Assembly: GCA_031772625.1 (NCBI GenBank)
Contig: CM062814.1
Coordinates: 827,894,757-827,958,756 of the forward strand
From: Pinus tabuliformis
Lineage: Eukaryota > Streptophyta > Pinopsida > Pinales > Pinaceae
Length of the DNA: 64,000 nt
Direction of reading: 5' to 3'
Shown here: one piece after another, positions 36,184 through 48,049 of the stretch
How positions within the stretch are numbered: the stretch's first letter is position 1
Layout: each line of letters opens with the position of its first letter
Program-made: the position numbers and the translations under genes
The notes under the pieces: generated by a model
Told to the model about the DNA's origin: nothing
The model's database searches: none
What the model saw: only the letters and a program-made list of their open reading frames with translations

Positions 36184-39100
36184 CTGAAGAGCATATCAAT
36201 AATTTCATGCTTTCTGTTAATCTCAACGGAGTTACCAACGAGGATGCTGTCGTCCGGCTTTTTCCTTATACAATGCAAGGAACAGCCGGGTCATGGTACT
36301 TTTCATTACCTTCCGGGTCCATCACAAGTTGGGACACTTTTCAAAGTCAATTCCTCACCAAGTTTGGCGATGACAGATCAACAGCGACATTGATCAATGA
36401 CCTATCTAATCTTAAAGCTGAGGCTAGAGAACCCATTAAAGATTTCAATTTACGGTTCAATAAGATCCTCAACAAAATTTTCGCTGCTTCTCAACCCAGC
36501 GAGGAAGTAAGATGTGAATGGTACATCAGGGCCTTACCATCAAACTTGGCTATCTTCGTAGATAGGGCAAACAAGACGACCTTAGTTGAAAACTTAACTG
36601 AGGCGTTAGCAGTAGAAAAATGCGTAGTTGCCCTAGAAAAGAGATCTGCAATAGAAGAACGCAAATCTAAGAAAATCTCTTTCAAAGAAGACACCAAGAA
36701 GAAGCAAATGAAAGATCCTTTCGATATGGAAGGATTACAAAAGGTGTTAAAGGCCATGTCCAATGAGATGATTGACATAAGAAAACAAGTAGCAGAAACT
36801 TCTTCAAAAAAGCCCTATAGATCTTTTAAAAGAAATCCTCCCATGGAGGTGCAACCACCCAATGCTGTCTCAAACGTCGAATCTGAAGAAGAAGAAGAAG
36901 AAGAGAATACCACTGAAGGGCAGACCGATGATGAAGAAGTTGTGGGACTACAAGGAATGTGGGATTTCATCTTCCCACAAGAAGAGGATCAAGAAGCATT
37001 TCCGGTTAGCACACGAAGCAAAAATCAACTTGATCCTCCCCAAACTACCCCTAAACAGAAGGGCGCAAGCCCTGCAACAAAAGATAAGGTCGCATCAAAG
37101 AAAACAACTGCTAGAGTGACCCAATTTAGGCCAGTCCAATCAAATCAAGCACCTCCATCAAGAACACTAATAGTGTCGGATGAAATGGAGTATAACATTA
37201 TCGATGACATGAAAAAGACTAGGGCTAATATCACTCTTTACGAATTGAGCAAATTGAAACATCAACAGAAAATAATGATGAAAGAATTACATGTCGTGCC
37301 TACTACATCTTTACCTATAGCTGTAGCTTCCCACAACATGGGAAGACCTCCAACCAACATGATTAATAAGATTGATCCGAATGACATTGCCTTGATTGGA
37401 GGAAGGTCAAGATCCCATACTCCTCCTTTTCTTCTCACTTATGAAATTTTCAATAAAAACATGCACAATTTCTTGGTTGATTCTGGTGCTTCAACGAATA
37501 TTCTACCCAGATCAATATGTGCTAAATTGAATGTTCAGCCGCAAAAATCCGCAGTACGCATAGTTCAACTTGATCGATCTCAAGTCGAAGTGATTGGTGA
37601 ACTTAACCAGGTGACCATAAGATTGTCGTCTAACCCGAAAGTATGCCAGGTTATCGACATTCTAGTAGCTGATATCCCTGAATTTTATGGTTTAATTCTT
37701 AGCAGTGATTGGTCTGAAAAACTCCACGGATATTTCTCAACCGACTGGTCGCACATGTGGTTACCCTACAACGGTAAACCGAATCAAATAAAGGTTGAAC
37801 GAGAGTTGCACCAAAAGTACATAGTGACAGAATTGGAAGGAGAGAACGAAGCAATAGCATACAACAGCAGTATCATAGGCAATTACTCGGTAGATTCTTT
37901 CCTCGGCAATTTCAATGCTCACACCTCACCTTACTTAGAAAATTCAGTTTTGTCCCAAGTGGAAAATTTTTCCCAAACTGATGATTCAAAGTGTTTTAAT
38001 TTTTTAGATAACTCTGTAAATACGTCTTTATTTTGGAAATTATATTTTGATGGCTCTAAATCTAACGAGGGAGCAGGAGCAGGATGCGTTCTGATTAGCC
38101 CAGATGGAAACAAGATCATTCTTACATGCAGACTTGAGTTCGATTGCACAAACAATACAGCGGAGTACGAAGCCTTGGTGCAAGGCCTATACAAAGCAAT
38201 CGGGTTGAATGTTAAGTATCTTCAAGTCTTTGGAGATTCTGAAATTGTTGTCAAGCAGGTACGTAACACCATACATTGCCTGTCAAGTCATTTAAAGCAC
38301 TATCAATCTTTAGTTCAAGATCTGACTTCAAATTTCATAGCATTCAATATTTCGTCAATCCCAAGACTCCAAAATGCGAGCGCAGACCTGTTAGCTAACG
38401 TAGCCTCTAGACTTATTCCCTCCGAAGATTTCAGTCTAGATAGGTTTTCAATAGAATTAATCTTTAGACCATCCATCCCTGAAAACATCACCAACTGGAG
38501 AGTATTCAACGACGATCCAGACATTGTAAATTTCCTCACTTCTGAAGGCTCCTACTCAAATCAAATAATTGACGAAGACCATCATGATCACCAAATTCAG
38601 CAAAATAGCACTGATAATGCTATACCTAAATCGGTGGTTAAGTTAGAATATTTATATGATTTGAAAAGTTGGTTTAAAAGGTCTGCCAATTCTAAACTCT
38701 ACAGTTCAACTCTGAACTATGAATTAGTGAACCTAGGAACCGACCAGAAGCCGCAAAACGTTAATCTAGGCCATGGCCTAGCCCCTGAAGAAAAATCAAC
38801 ATATATCCGTCTTCTGAGACAATACAAAAACGTTTTTGCATGGAATTACGATGAGCTGAAGACATACAACACTTCTATCATTCAACACACTATCCCTATG
38901 ATTGACAATGAAAAACCTGTCCAGCAGAAGCTCAGAAAAATCCACCCCAACTTAGAAAATCAGATAAAGACTGAGCTAAATAAATTGTTGAGAGCCAGAA
39001 TAATTTTCCCCGTTAGACACTCCAAATGGGTATTCAATATGGTGCCCGTTAGAAAGAAAAACGGAGATATCAGGATCTGTATTGATTTCTGGAATCTCAA

Positions 39101-39380
39101 CAAAGCCTGTCAGAAAGATAATTTTCCCCTCCCACCTATGGAGCAAATATTACAGGCAGTAGCGGGCTCAGAATTAATGTCTTTCCTGGATGGATTTTCA
39201 GGATACAATCAAGTGCTGGTACATCCCGATGATCAGTTGAAAACCACATTCCGAACCAAATGGGGCACATACGCATATCCGAAGATGCCATTTGGTCTGA
39301 TCAATGTCGGCGCTACCTTTCAGAGAGCCATGGACATCGCGTTTAAAGGTTTAGTCAATAAATCGGAAACAAAAGAAATC
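36105..39380 (+). pseudogene. Element C Gag core, protease, archaeal RNase H and truncated RT
   Basis: One open frame of about 1090 codons. Residues 1-150 hold the Gag core (FPYTMQGTAGSWYFSLP, FLTKFGDD). A Lys/Glu-rich linker follows, with no zinc knuckle visible. Retropepsin has FLVDSGASTNILP (about residue 458). RNase H of archaeal type covers about 645-770 with all four acidic residues visible: LYFDGSKS, TAEYEAL, VFGDSEIV, NASADLLANVAS. RT begins near 940 (RKIHPNLENQIK, RICIDFWNLNKAC, FLDGFSGYNQV, MPFGLINVGATFQRAMD). It stops just before the catalytic box; sequence after about 39360 is a deletion junction leading into integrase. The RT cannot be active. Confidence 0.88.
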
Positions 39381-39384
39381 ATCC

Positions 39385-40287
39385 ATGCCACTACAGCCGG
39401 TCAACATCGAGCAACCATTCAGCCAATGGGGCTTGGACATAATAGGTGAGATCGTTCCTCACTCTTCTAAGCAGCATAGGTATATCCTCACGGCAACAGA
39501 TTATTTTACTAAATGGGTAGAAGCAGTTCCTCTCAAGACAGTTAATTCTGAAAACATTATTGAATTCATAGATCAATTTATCATCACTAGGTTTGGATTG
39601 CCAATGGCCTTAATGTTTGATAATGCATCATACTTTTCTGGAAATGCAATGACTGAGTTTGCACTTAAAAGAGGATTCAAACTGAAATATTCTGCCAATT
39701 ACTATCCGCAAGGTAATGGGTTGGCTGAATCAACAAACAAAAACCTAATCAGGATTATTAAAAGAACAGTCGACCAAAACCAAAAGAATTGGCACAAAGC
39801 ACTGGTAAATGCTTTATGGGCAGATAGAATTACGAAGAAAGCTTCAATCGACACTTCTCCCTTTAATTTAGTTTATGGGAAAGAAGTGGTTCTTCCAACT
39901 CACTTAGTCATTCCCTCTTTGTCTTTAGTACAACACATCGATGAAGTATCTACTTCCTCCTTACAATTGAGACAAATGGAGATAATCAAACTAGAAGAAC
40001 GATGAGAACAAGCTAAGAAAACCCATGCTCATCACCAAGTGCTAATAAAATCCTCTTTTGACTCAAACATCATGACCAGAAAGAACTTTCAGATGGGAGA
40101 TTTAGTTTTGAAATGGGATAAGGCTCATGAAGAAAAGGGCAAACATACGAAATTTCAGAAGCTGTGGCTTGGTCCTTTTCAGATTGTAGAAGTCATAGGC
40201 CCATCGACGTTTGTGTTGCAGGATTTGGCAGGTAGAAGAGATTCTTTGCCTGTGAATGGATAGACTCTTAAAATGTATTTTCCATAG
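39385..40287 (+). pseudogene. Element C integrase, core and C-terminal domain
   Basis: Joined to the truncated RT in another frame. The core has all three acidic positions: WGLDIIGEIV, LMFDNASYF and NGLAESTNKN. The C-terminal part (GDLVLKWDKAHEEKGK, FQKLWLGPFQIVEV) follows after TGA at 40003-40005. TAG at 40261-40263 falls just before the expected LKMYF end. The N-terminal HHCC finger is missing because of the same deletion that removed the RT palm. Confidence 0.85.
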
Positions 40288-41384
40288 AAGATCATTCTTC
40301 TATTTTTTGTAGGATAGTTTTAGTTTCTTTTATTTTTTTTTCTCTTTCTTATAAATAAAACTGGTTGTAAATGATCATTGAAAAGGATTCATGAAAGAGC
40401 ACACCAACTCTCTATCAGATTTTGATTTCACTTGTACTAATAGCAAAACTTTTCGAAAAATCTGATTTTTATTATTGACAAATAGAGTTAACTTTAACCT
40501 GAATATGATATTAGTTTCAACCTCTCAAAAAACTTTGATGAAAGCAACCTTTGGTAAAAAATTGTTTTATGGCAGCATAATGAAAGGTATCATCAATAAT
40601 AAAATAAATATTCTTTGTAAAGCTGTTGTTTTCAAACTCTATTATTGTCGTCCAGAGCTTTCTTAAGGAAAAACAATGACTTCCTCCCTGCTAAAGGAAA
40701 CTGCAGCATTCAGAGGAACAATCTGAGAAAACATTATATCTCAAAGAATAAGAGGTCTCATCACGAGCTGGCTTATCATGATCACAGATATTATAACTTA
40801 CTGACTTTGCCAATACTGTCTATCAAAACAGGGCAACGACTCTAAGATTGTTGCAATCAAAAGACAAGGGGTCTCATCATGAGCCATCTTGTTCAGCAAA
40901 AGTGTAAATCAAGTGAATGATTGTGTCATAATTTGGCCACCAAACCAAGACATTGTTCTTTAGAGAATAAAAAAGGAAAATGTGTCAAAAAGGATTTTTC
41001 TCTGAAATGTTGTAAATAACGTCAAGCAGGAAAAAGGATCATTGTTGGATAACATGGTAACCCTGTCGAGGCTATGGACGCTTGCGGGCAGCATAGGCTC
41101 TACCTACGACAAATGAGCATATTTTAAAGCCAGTATGCAGAGAAGATTTTATTTTATCTTTAAAAAGGACCGAGTAATGTCTGGTATGAATGCAAGAACT
41201 AAGCCTAAGGAAGCAGACAATTGGAATAAGAGAAAGGTGGAGACAAAGTATCATTGACAGGATAAGGGGTAATTTACTCTATCTATCCATAACAAAATTT
41301 AGACATATGAAAATTTTTCTGTTTCGGAAGTGGAAATGTCAATAGAAAAGCAGAGATAACTGGTTCTTCACAGTGAATCGCCAT
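40288..41384 (+). other. Element C 3' noncoding region
   Basis: About 1.1 kb with no supported gene. A GGTCTCATCA(C/T)GAGC motif occurs twice (near 40757 and 40870). No clear polypurine tract stands next to the LTR; the best purine-rich stretch is near 41345-41358. Confidence 0.5.
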
Positions 41385-43526
41385 TGTTGTGGTCACCAAC
41401 AACCCCCCTCTTTGTTTGATATTAGCAATAACATCAAGCAAAGGGGGAACCTTAACAAAAAATCCCAAAAATATTTTTATCAAAATTTTTGTATTTAACT
41501 CCCTAAAAGCTATATCGCATCGCAAAGAGAGAGTGAAGCGTTTCCCTATGCGCATAAATAAGCTGCAAAGAAGCGATGTGAAATTCATCGCATCGCATAT
41601 TTTGAAAGCGCCCTTAAAAGAAAACAAAAAGGAATCGCCGATGGCCGATATGCGACGTCGCATATCGCAACGTCGCATAAGCAGCGTACAGTGATCAAAT
41701 GAAAAATGCGATATTGCGATCTGCGATATTACGACCTGTGATTTTGCGATTTGCGATCTACGATGAATGAGACTATTAATTGCCACGATGCAAATCGCAG
41801 AAACCACTCATCGCAAAGTTTCTTCGGCATGATCTGTAAACCCAAAATTGAGCGCGCACCTTAAGGGAAATTAATGATTGCACGCCTGAGTATCCAAGGA
41901 TGATCGTGTTGCGTTTTTCGAAGAGTCAAGTCATTATGAGTGTCATGATTATGCATTCATTAGAAATTAAAGCTTTCATGTCAATCTTTTCATCATTTCT
42001 CTTTTCCTTTGCGTAAACTGCAAGGCAGCAACTAATATAAATCTATGTGCAGGAAACATCTAAGAAAAAGGGGAAAGCGCCAATACTAGAAGAACATAGA
42101 GGAGATGCCTTTACAGATGGATGCCGCATGCAGCAGGGCCGCAGATTCTAGAGTATCACTCAATAGACACTGATGAAAATAGACTATCCAAGACTCAGAG
42201 TCAAAGGCGCACAAAAGCAGCATGTTTGCAAAAGATCCTAAAGCTCAGACTGGTAAAGCAAAAAGAAAAACGCTAAAGAGGGAGGACGCTCCAGAAAATC
42301 CTGGAACAAAGAACGAAAGATTGTTCAGGCAACGAAATCCCTAACTCATTGAGTCATTCACACGGCCGGAAACCGAAATAGCAACAGCAAAATCAGTTTG
42401 AAAGAAATCTGGGTTATACTAAGTATACACACAGCAAATACACCCAGCCAGAGGAAGATTTTCAAAAATATCTTCTAGTTTGTCAGAAAGAGGTGCCAGC
42501 TTTTGTTATTTCTACTTTTATCGCTCGAGCAAAAGAAAAAGACAACCAGCCGACTCTTTCCAGGCAAACCTTGCATTGCTTACAGCACTAAGGAGCAAAT
42601 ACAGAAACGGTTAGAAATTAGATTCAATTTTTAGAAATAAATTTGTTTTAGTAAAAGGGCGGTCATTTGAAGCCGTTTCCTAAATTTGTGTAATTAAGAT
42701 TAGTTAGTTAGTAGTATTTAACCCTTCTCATGGCATTTGGAGAAGGGTCTAGCAATTTGTCAAAAAACTTGTCCTCAGAACATGCACTTTTGCACCCTCG
42801 GAGGGGGTTTTTGATGAATGGATGGATCGAGATTTATTTATGTTTGCATTTTAATGTCTACTACTGATGTTGCACTTCTGTACTCTTAGTAGATGTTAGA
42901 AGTAAGTAGAGATAAATCGTTATTTCTTGAAGTTTGTGAGTGAAATCAGTCATAAATGGTACTTTTATCTCTTGATTAATTTCTGCTCATATTCTTAGAG
43001 TGATATACAGCTGAGTTGTTTATATGTTAATCTATGAATATGTGGGTTACCATTTGGCACTTTTGTACGGTGGAGTCATTTGTTTGTGCTTGACATATGA
43101 ATAAACTGTTATGCGATATGCTGTTCACAACTGTTTTGCCTAACTTCTTATGCAGAATGGTTTATCTTAATTGATTTATATTCTTATGATAGCTGAATGA
43201 TCTTTATTACCAGTTATTGTATGAAATCTTTTTAGATCGCATAATGAAAGAATTCTACCCCGGGTTAGTATAGATTAGATGTGATGTTTTTGTTAGATTA
43301 CAGTAGTATAGAGTTAGTTTAGAGTTTAGAATTAGATTAGCTTAAAAATTACCTCTAAATTAGCATCGTCAAAATCTACACACACACACACATCCTTTAG
43401 ATTGGGAAGCTGGTCCCATTATCCCCAGTCGGACCCGCTACACCAAACGGGCAAGGAGCCGCCAACCAGGTTCCAGACCGGGTGGGTATCCCCCTTGTTG
43501 TTGACCCGATTTCGGGGCCCTCAACA
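41385..43526 (+). repeat. Element C 3' LTR
   Basis: Matches 33364-35506 with scattered, mostly C/T differences. It is followed by the CATTC duplication at 43527-43531. Confidence 0.93.
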
Positions 43527-43531
43527 CATTC

Positions 43532-44519
43532 ATACATATTAATCACATCTGCATAGTCAGTCTATATTAGTATGACATAATATCACAACATATAAATTCA
43601 TACCTGAATGTAATAACCCTAACCATTTGCATAGACCAATCCAAATTTAGCATGATACATATAACATCAAGATATTAACACTATAACTCTAATCATAAAG
43701 TTAACTAACATATAACAACAATAAGTTATATATCATGCTCCTCAACAACATATAACCTAATCATCAAGCGAACTAACATATAACAAAAACAAGTTAACAC
43801 ATAACATACTCAACAACAACATATAACACATAACATAATCATAACAAGTTAACCTATAACATACTCATCAACAACATATAACATAATAATCAAGTTATCT
43901 AACATAAAACATCAATAGAAATGCTTACAACCACAAGTTACTACCATTCATGACTATCCAACACATGTGCATATGACTACACTAATCAACTAGCATTTAT
44001 CATACATGTAACCATAACGTCAATAGAATGAAAGAAATACACAAACCATAATGCATATAGCAATACTTAACCTACATACATGCATGCCCAACATACAAAC
44101 CTATATGACGACATGATCTTGTCTCGAGTTCTAATGTTGCAACTTCACTTTGATGATCTACATCTCCTGCTCTATCTTAGCCAACTCATTAGCATCATAA
44201 CATACCAATGACATCATGATGACCTAAAATGAATACAATGACCTCACAATGCGTGTATGACCTACCATACATGCATAACCATAACCATGACAATGCATGC
44301 ATAATGATGACGTGCATAACAAATGCATATATGACCATACACTCATGATGACACATTCCACAACAACACCATCAACCTTCACATTGCCACATCACTACAA
44401 CCATGATCAACACCATGCAAATGCAATAAGCACATGGACTACAAGCATAAGGAATACATATGCAACTTTAATCAATTCATGACCAACACACAACCCATCT
44501 ACTCTAAGGGGTAAACTAT
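43532..44519 (-). other. Element D 5' leader, right of element C
   Basis: AT-rich sequence with many ACATATAACA-like short repeats (about 43690-43900); no gene supported. Continuous with 33358 across element C. Confidence 0.5.
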
Positions 44520-44531
44520 GCTCTAATACCA
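44520..44531 (-). other. Primer binding site of element D, initiator tRNA-Met type
   Basis: Minus strand TGGTATTAGAGC differs by one base from TGGTATCAGAGC, the complement of plant initiator tRNA-Met. It lies a few bases inside the LTR end. Confidence 0.75.
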
Positions 44532-44535
44532 CTCA

Positions 44536-46563
44536 GTAACACCATCCTCCCACATCTACCTAAGTCACCGACCAACCAAGGTAAAGATGCGACGAGATGC
44601 CACTATGATAATATTAAACCTCCTAAGTTATGTTAAGGATGTGGAACCTATGGAAACACACCATACAAACCTTTAATATCAGCATTAGGACCCTCAGGAA
44701 CCATTCCAACCTTTCTGCCAACAAGCCCCCGGGTCCCACTGAGATTTTGGAGCACTTTACCCCCAGACGCTCCCATGCTATAGGCATGCCTGCATCCAGG
44801 AGGCTTTGTACGCTCTCATGACAAGGCATGCCAACATCCAAGCACTATTTTTCTCAGTGTTATGCTAACATCCCTAGGATTTGAGCCACTTTTTCAGGCC
44901 TAGATCTCAAGTCACTCTCTAGAGTTGAATGGCACCTTCAGAACAAAAAGATAACAAGGAAATAATGAGGCAAATGCAAATACTTGAACAATCCCTTGAT
45001 TGGACCCCTACTAGAAATGACAAGCATTTCATCAAACATATCATGAATATGTAATCTACAAGTGTAAATAATAGTTCTAAACATAGGGGTCTCATACTTA
45101 GTTTAGAATCACTAAGAAGCATTGATGCCTCAACACATTGGCTTCCATTTCATCCATTAGGTCATAGATACATTATTCATTCATTTACAAGTAAAAACAT
45201 GATGAGAGACATACATAGATACTATCATAAAACACATACATAACCAACATAATAGCAATAGACATACCAAGGAAATCACAACCATGTAATCCATATATAA
45301 ACCAATATAATACTCATAGAAATACAAGGAGAAATAACCTCATATTGATGATACAAAATCCAAACCTAGGATGGGACTTCCACGTTCCACCTGACCATAG
45401 AATGGCTAAGCCAGATCTCTCTTTAGCCATTCACCCCTGTGCCATATTCCATGCATGAATGTGGGATCTCATAGAAACATCAATCCAAAACCATCTAGGG
45501 CTTCCAAATGCCATCCACCTTGACCCATCAAACAATGATTCCACCTCACAGTCGCACATCACAAAACCATCATCAAATTGGTCTCTATCCAAGCCTTCCA
45601 GGGCTCCAGAGCATTTGTCCAAACAAGGTTTCCAGGACTAGTAACTCAACCCACATCTTATTTCGAGCTTCTAGAGAATTTTTCCAACCAGGGCTTCGAG
45701 GACTAGTAGCTCAACCCACCAAGGTCTTCTAGAGTGTTTGTGCAACCGAGGCTTCTAGGACTAGTAACTAAACCCAAGCTGTTACAGGACTTCCAAAGTG
45801 TTTGTCTAACCAGGGCTTACAGGACTAGTAACTCAACCTGAGCTAAGGAAACATGAAAACCAACCAAAATAAAACAAGGAATAAATCCACAATCACCATG
45901 GCTATTCGGGAAATGGAAAGGCTAGGCAAATCCACTGTCAATGCCATCCATCCTCCATGCCAATGAGAGATCATGACCAATAAGTCAACATGCATATGCC
46001 ATGCATACCAAAACTAGTGAGAAAAATATACATGCAACTCAGTACCTACAAGAAAAACCCATTGTAGCTAAGGAACTAGATGTCCTCTTGTTCTTTATTG
46101 CTCTTCCTTTGCCTTCTTGCTCCAAAAATCCAAGTTTGCCACACCCTCCATGAGTGCTCCAAGAAAACTCTAAGTATCCAAGAGTATGAGAGAGAGAATA
46201 GACAGAGAGCCCCAAAACTGAATTGACCAAGCCTACCCACTGATCTTTAGAAGCCTTTTTATCAATGAGGTCTCTATTTTCTTCAATTTCCATTATTTTC
46301 CTTCAATTTCCTCCTCACATGAAACCTGTGACCCTTTACCTTCCTTTTCTCCTAATTTCCATTATTTTCATAAATAAAATGCCAATTAAATGCCTCTTGC
46401 CTTTCCAAAGCCTTTGCCATTTCCTTTGCCAATTTCCCTTAGCCATAATAAACCAAATGAACACCCACTAGGATGTTTTTCCCCACAATTCATCTTGGAA
46501 TATGTGTCCCATCAACCGTGTTCTTATATATTTTTACATGGATTTTTAACCAGTGTTGTTACA
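44536..46563 (-). repeat. Element D 5' LTR (boundaries approximate)
   Basis: On the minus strand it begins TGTAACAACACTGG (46563) and ends near GGTGTTAC before the primer site. The partner LTR is outside the window, so the ends rest on the primer site and the TGTAAC start only. Confidence 0.55.
45590..45845. repeat. Degenerate tandem repeat of about 63 bp, four copies, in element D LTR
   Basis: Each copy ends in a GGACTAGTAACTCAACC-like segment preceded by CCAGGGCTTC and TTTGTCCAACC-like sequence. Confidence 0.75.
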
Positions 46564-48049
46564 TTATACCATGTTATGGTCATCTTTAGCATTAATATCC
46601 AAATGTATAGATAAATATTTGACCAAAATTATTTATTTCATTTTATTTCCAAATGTTTTTTTGTGGAAATGAGTAATGTTCACTTACTATAGAATATGCT
46701 TCTTTAACTAATAAGGAGCACCAAGGCATGTATACCCACATATGCTAGTCCTTTTCTTCTTAGAAAAAGAAAACCTCTATTGTAGAGATGATTAGAAATA
46801 TGTCCAATCAAGAGAGTTTTCATAAGATGTTGTAATTGTTGTGCGAGTCATTTTTTATTTCAAGAGTGTTAATTTGATTTTTAGCAGCGATAAGCTACAC
46901 TAAATTTTCCATGGGAGAGCATTAAAATTCTAGGATCAACCAAAGGATAATGTTTGACATGGTTTGGGACTTGATTCCAGTAATCTTCCAAAAAGAGAGA
47001 GGGTTTATGATTTTGAATTTCCCAATATATGTGTTTTTGAATTATGTTTTTGTCTCTTTTTGTTCGAGTCCATATGCCGGATCCCTAAGGCAGATGCTAA
47101 GACCTAATTAAAGAATGAAAGAGAAGTTTCATATGGATTTTCTATTCCATATATAATTATGTAATTCATCACCTTCCTAAAGCCAATGTCACCATGGTTT
47201 GACCCCCATCAATTTCCTAAGGGTTCTCAGCTCTCTCAGGCCTAGTACCTTTTAAGTTTTGGAAGAAAAATATTTTCCTAATTCATTGAGGCCCATTTCT
47301 TTTCCTTATGATCTCCTCTACAAAGAAAGGAATACATCAATTTAGCAATGGGATTAAGTATATATTTGAGATACATTAAGGCTAAAAAATGGGTAAATAA
47401 GTGTAGGTTTTAACCCCGTACAAAAATTACCTGCATACAAATTCTAAAACATAGAAAATAAGCAATGCGAGAGCATAACACACAAAACATATATACACAA
47501 ATTTTTTCCCCTGGATCCCAAAACCGGGACTACTAGTTTGATTTTTCATTATGTTTCTTTCAATTTTATAATACATATTTATACATGCCGAAGCATCCAA
47601 TACCATGGACCAAAAACCATCACGTCCAAAAACCATGTGCGAAAATCATGCACAAAACCATAGGTGGGTCCGCCCATACTAACATAGGGTCCAAAACCAA
47701 AATTTTCTGGGGCGTTGCCCTGGACCCCATAAATTGGGGTTACGGGTACACCTCAAACCCCCTGTGACCCCCCCCCCCCCCCCCCGCTACACAATTGGCG
47801 CAACGAAGGGGGTGCTCTGCCCCCCCTCTAACCCCCCGGTTAACTACGTGGGCTAGTCGTGGAAAGAATATAACACAATCCAACAATAAGAAGGTCTTGA
47901 AGCATAAATTTTAAGAAAATAAAATGGCTTGCTATACTAAGACAAAAAAAAGTGTAGTTATCCAACTTACTGCTCAATTTTTGAAGCAAAGGAATCCAAT
48001 TCTTGTATTTAATGGAGTTGTCAACTAGAGGGGCTCAAATGTATTTAGA
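46564..48049. other. Old AT-rich DNA, partly LINE-derived, with a GC-rich inset
   Basis: Around 46930-47060 the minus strand reads SLFLEDYWNQVPNH-like sequence, reminiscent of the C-terminal part of an L1 ORF2. From about 47350 to 47870 a different sequence contains CCCTGGACCCCA-type words and an 18-base C run (47768-47785); unclassified. No gene. Confidence 0.4.

Larger units (their letters stand above)
33364..43526 (+). mobile_element. Element C: Tat-like Ty3/Gypsy retrotransposon with internal pol deletion
   Basis: A 10.16-kb plus-strand element with LTRs of 2143 and 2142 bp (TGTTGTGG...CTCAACA) and CATTC duplications. Order: primer site, broken gag N-terminus, Gag core, protease, archaeal-type RNase H, truncated RT, integrase, 1.1-kb 3' region. 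Everything from the RT catalytic box through the usual RNase H and HHCC finger is missing. LTR copies differ by about 2% by eye, mostly C/T changes at CpG. The second RNase H places it near the Tat group. Confidence 0.9.
28904..46563 (-). mobile_element. Element D: ancient minus-strand Ty3/Gypsy retrotransposon, split by B and C
   Basis: The 5' LTR lies at about 44536-46563 with an initiator-tRNA-Met-type primer site at 44520-44531. Interior sequence continues left through 43532, is interrupted by element C, resumes at 33358 and runs to 28904, where element B is inserted. Protein remnants on the minus strand appear in the order protease, Gag-like core, RT, RNase H. Stops are frequent. The integrase and 3' LTR would lie left of B, outside the window. 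Confidence 0.7.

Noticed and set aside
47768..47785. Poly-C tract as a biological signal
   Set aside because: Homopolymer length is often unreliable in assemblies, and nothing nearby gives it a role.
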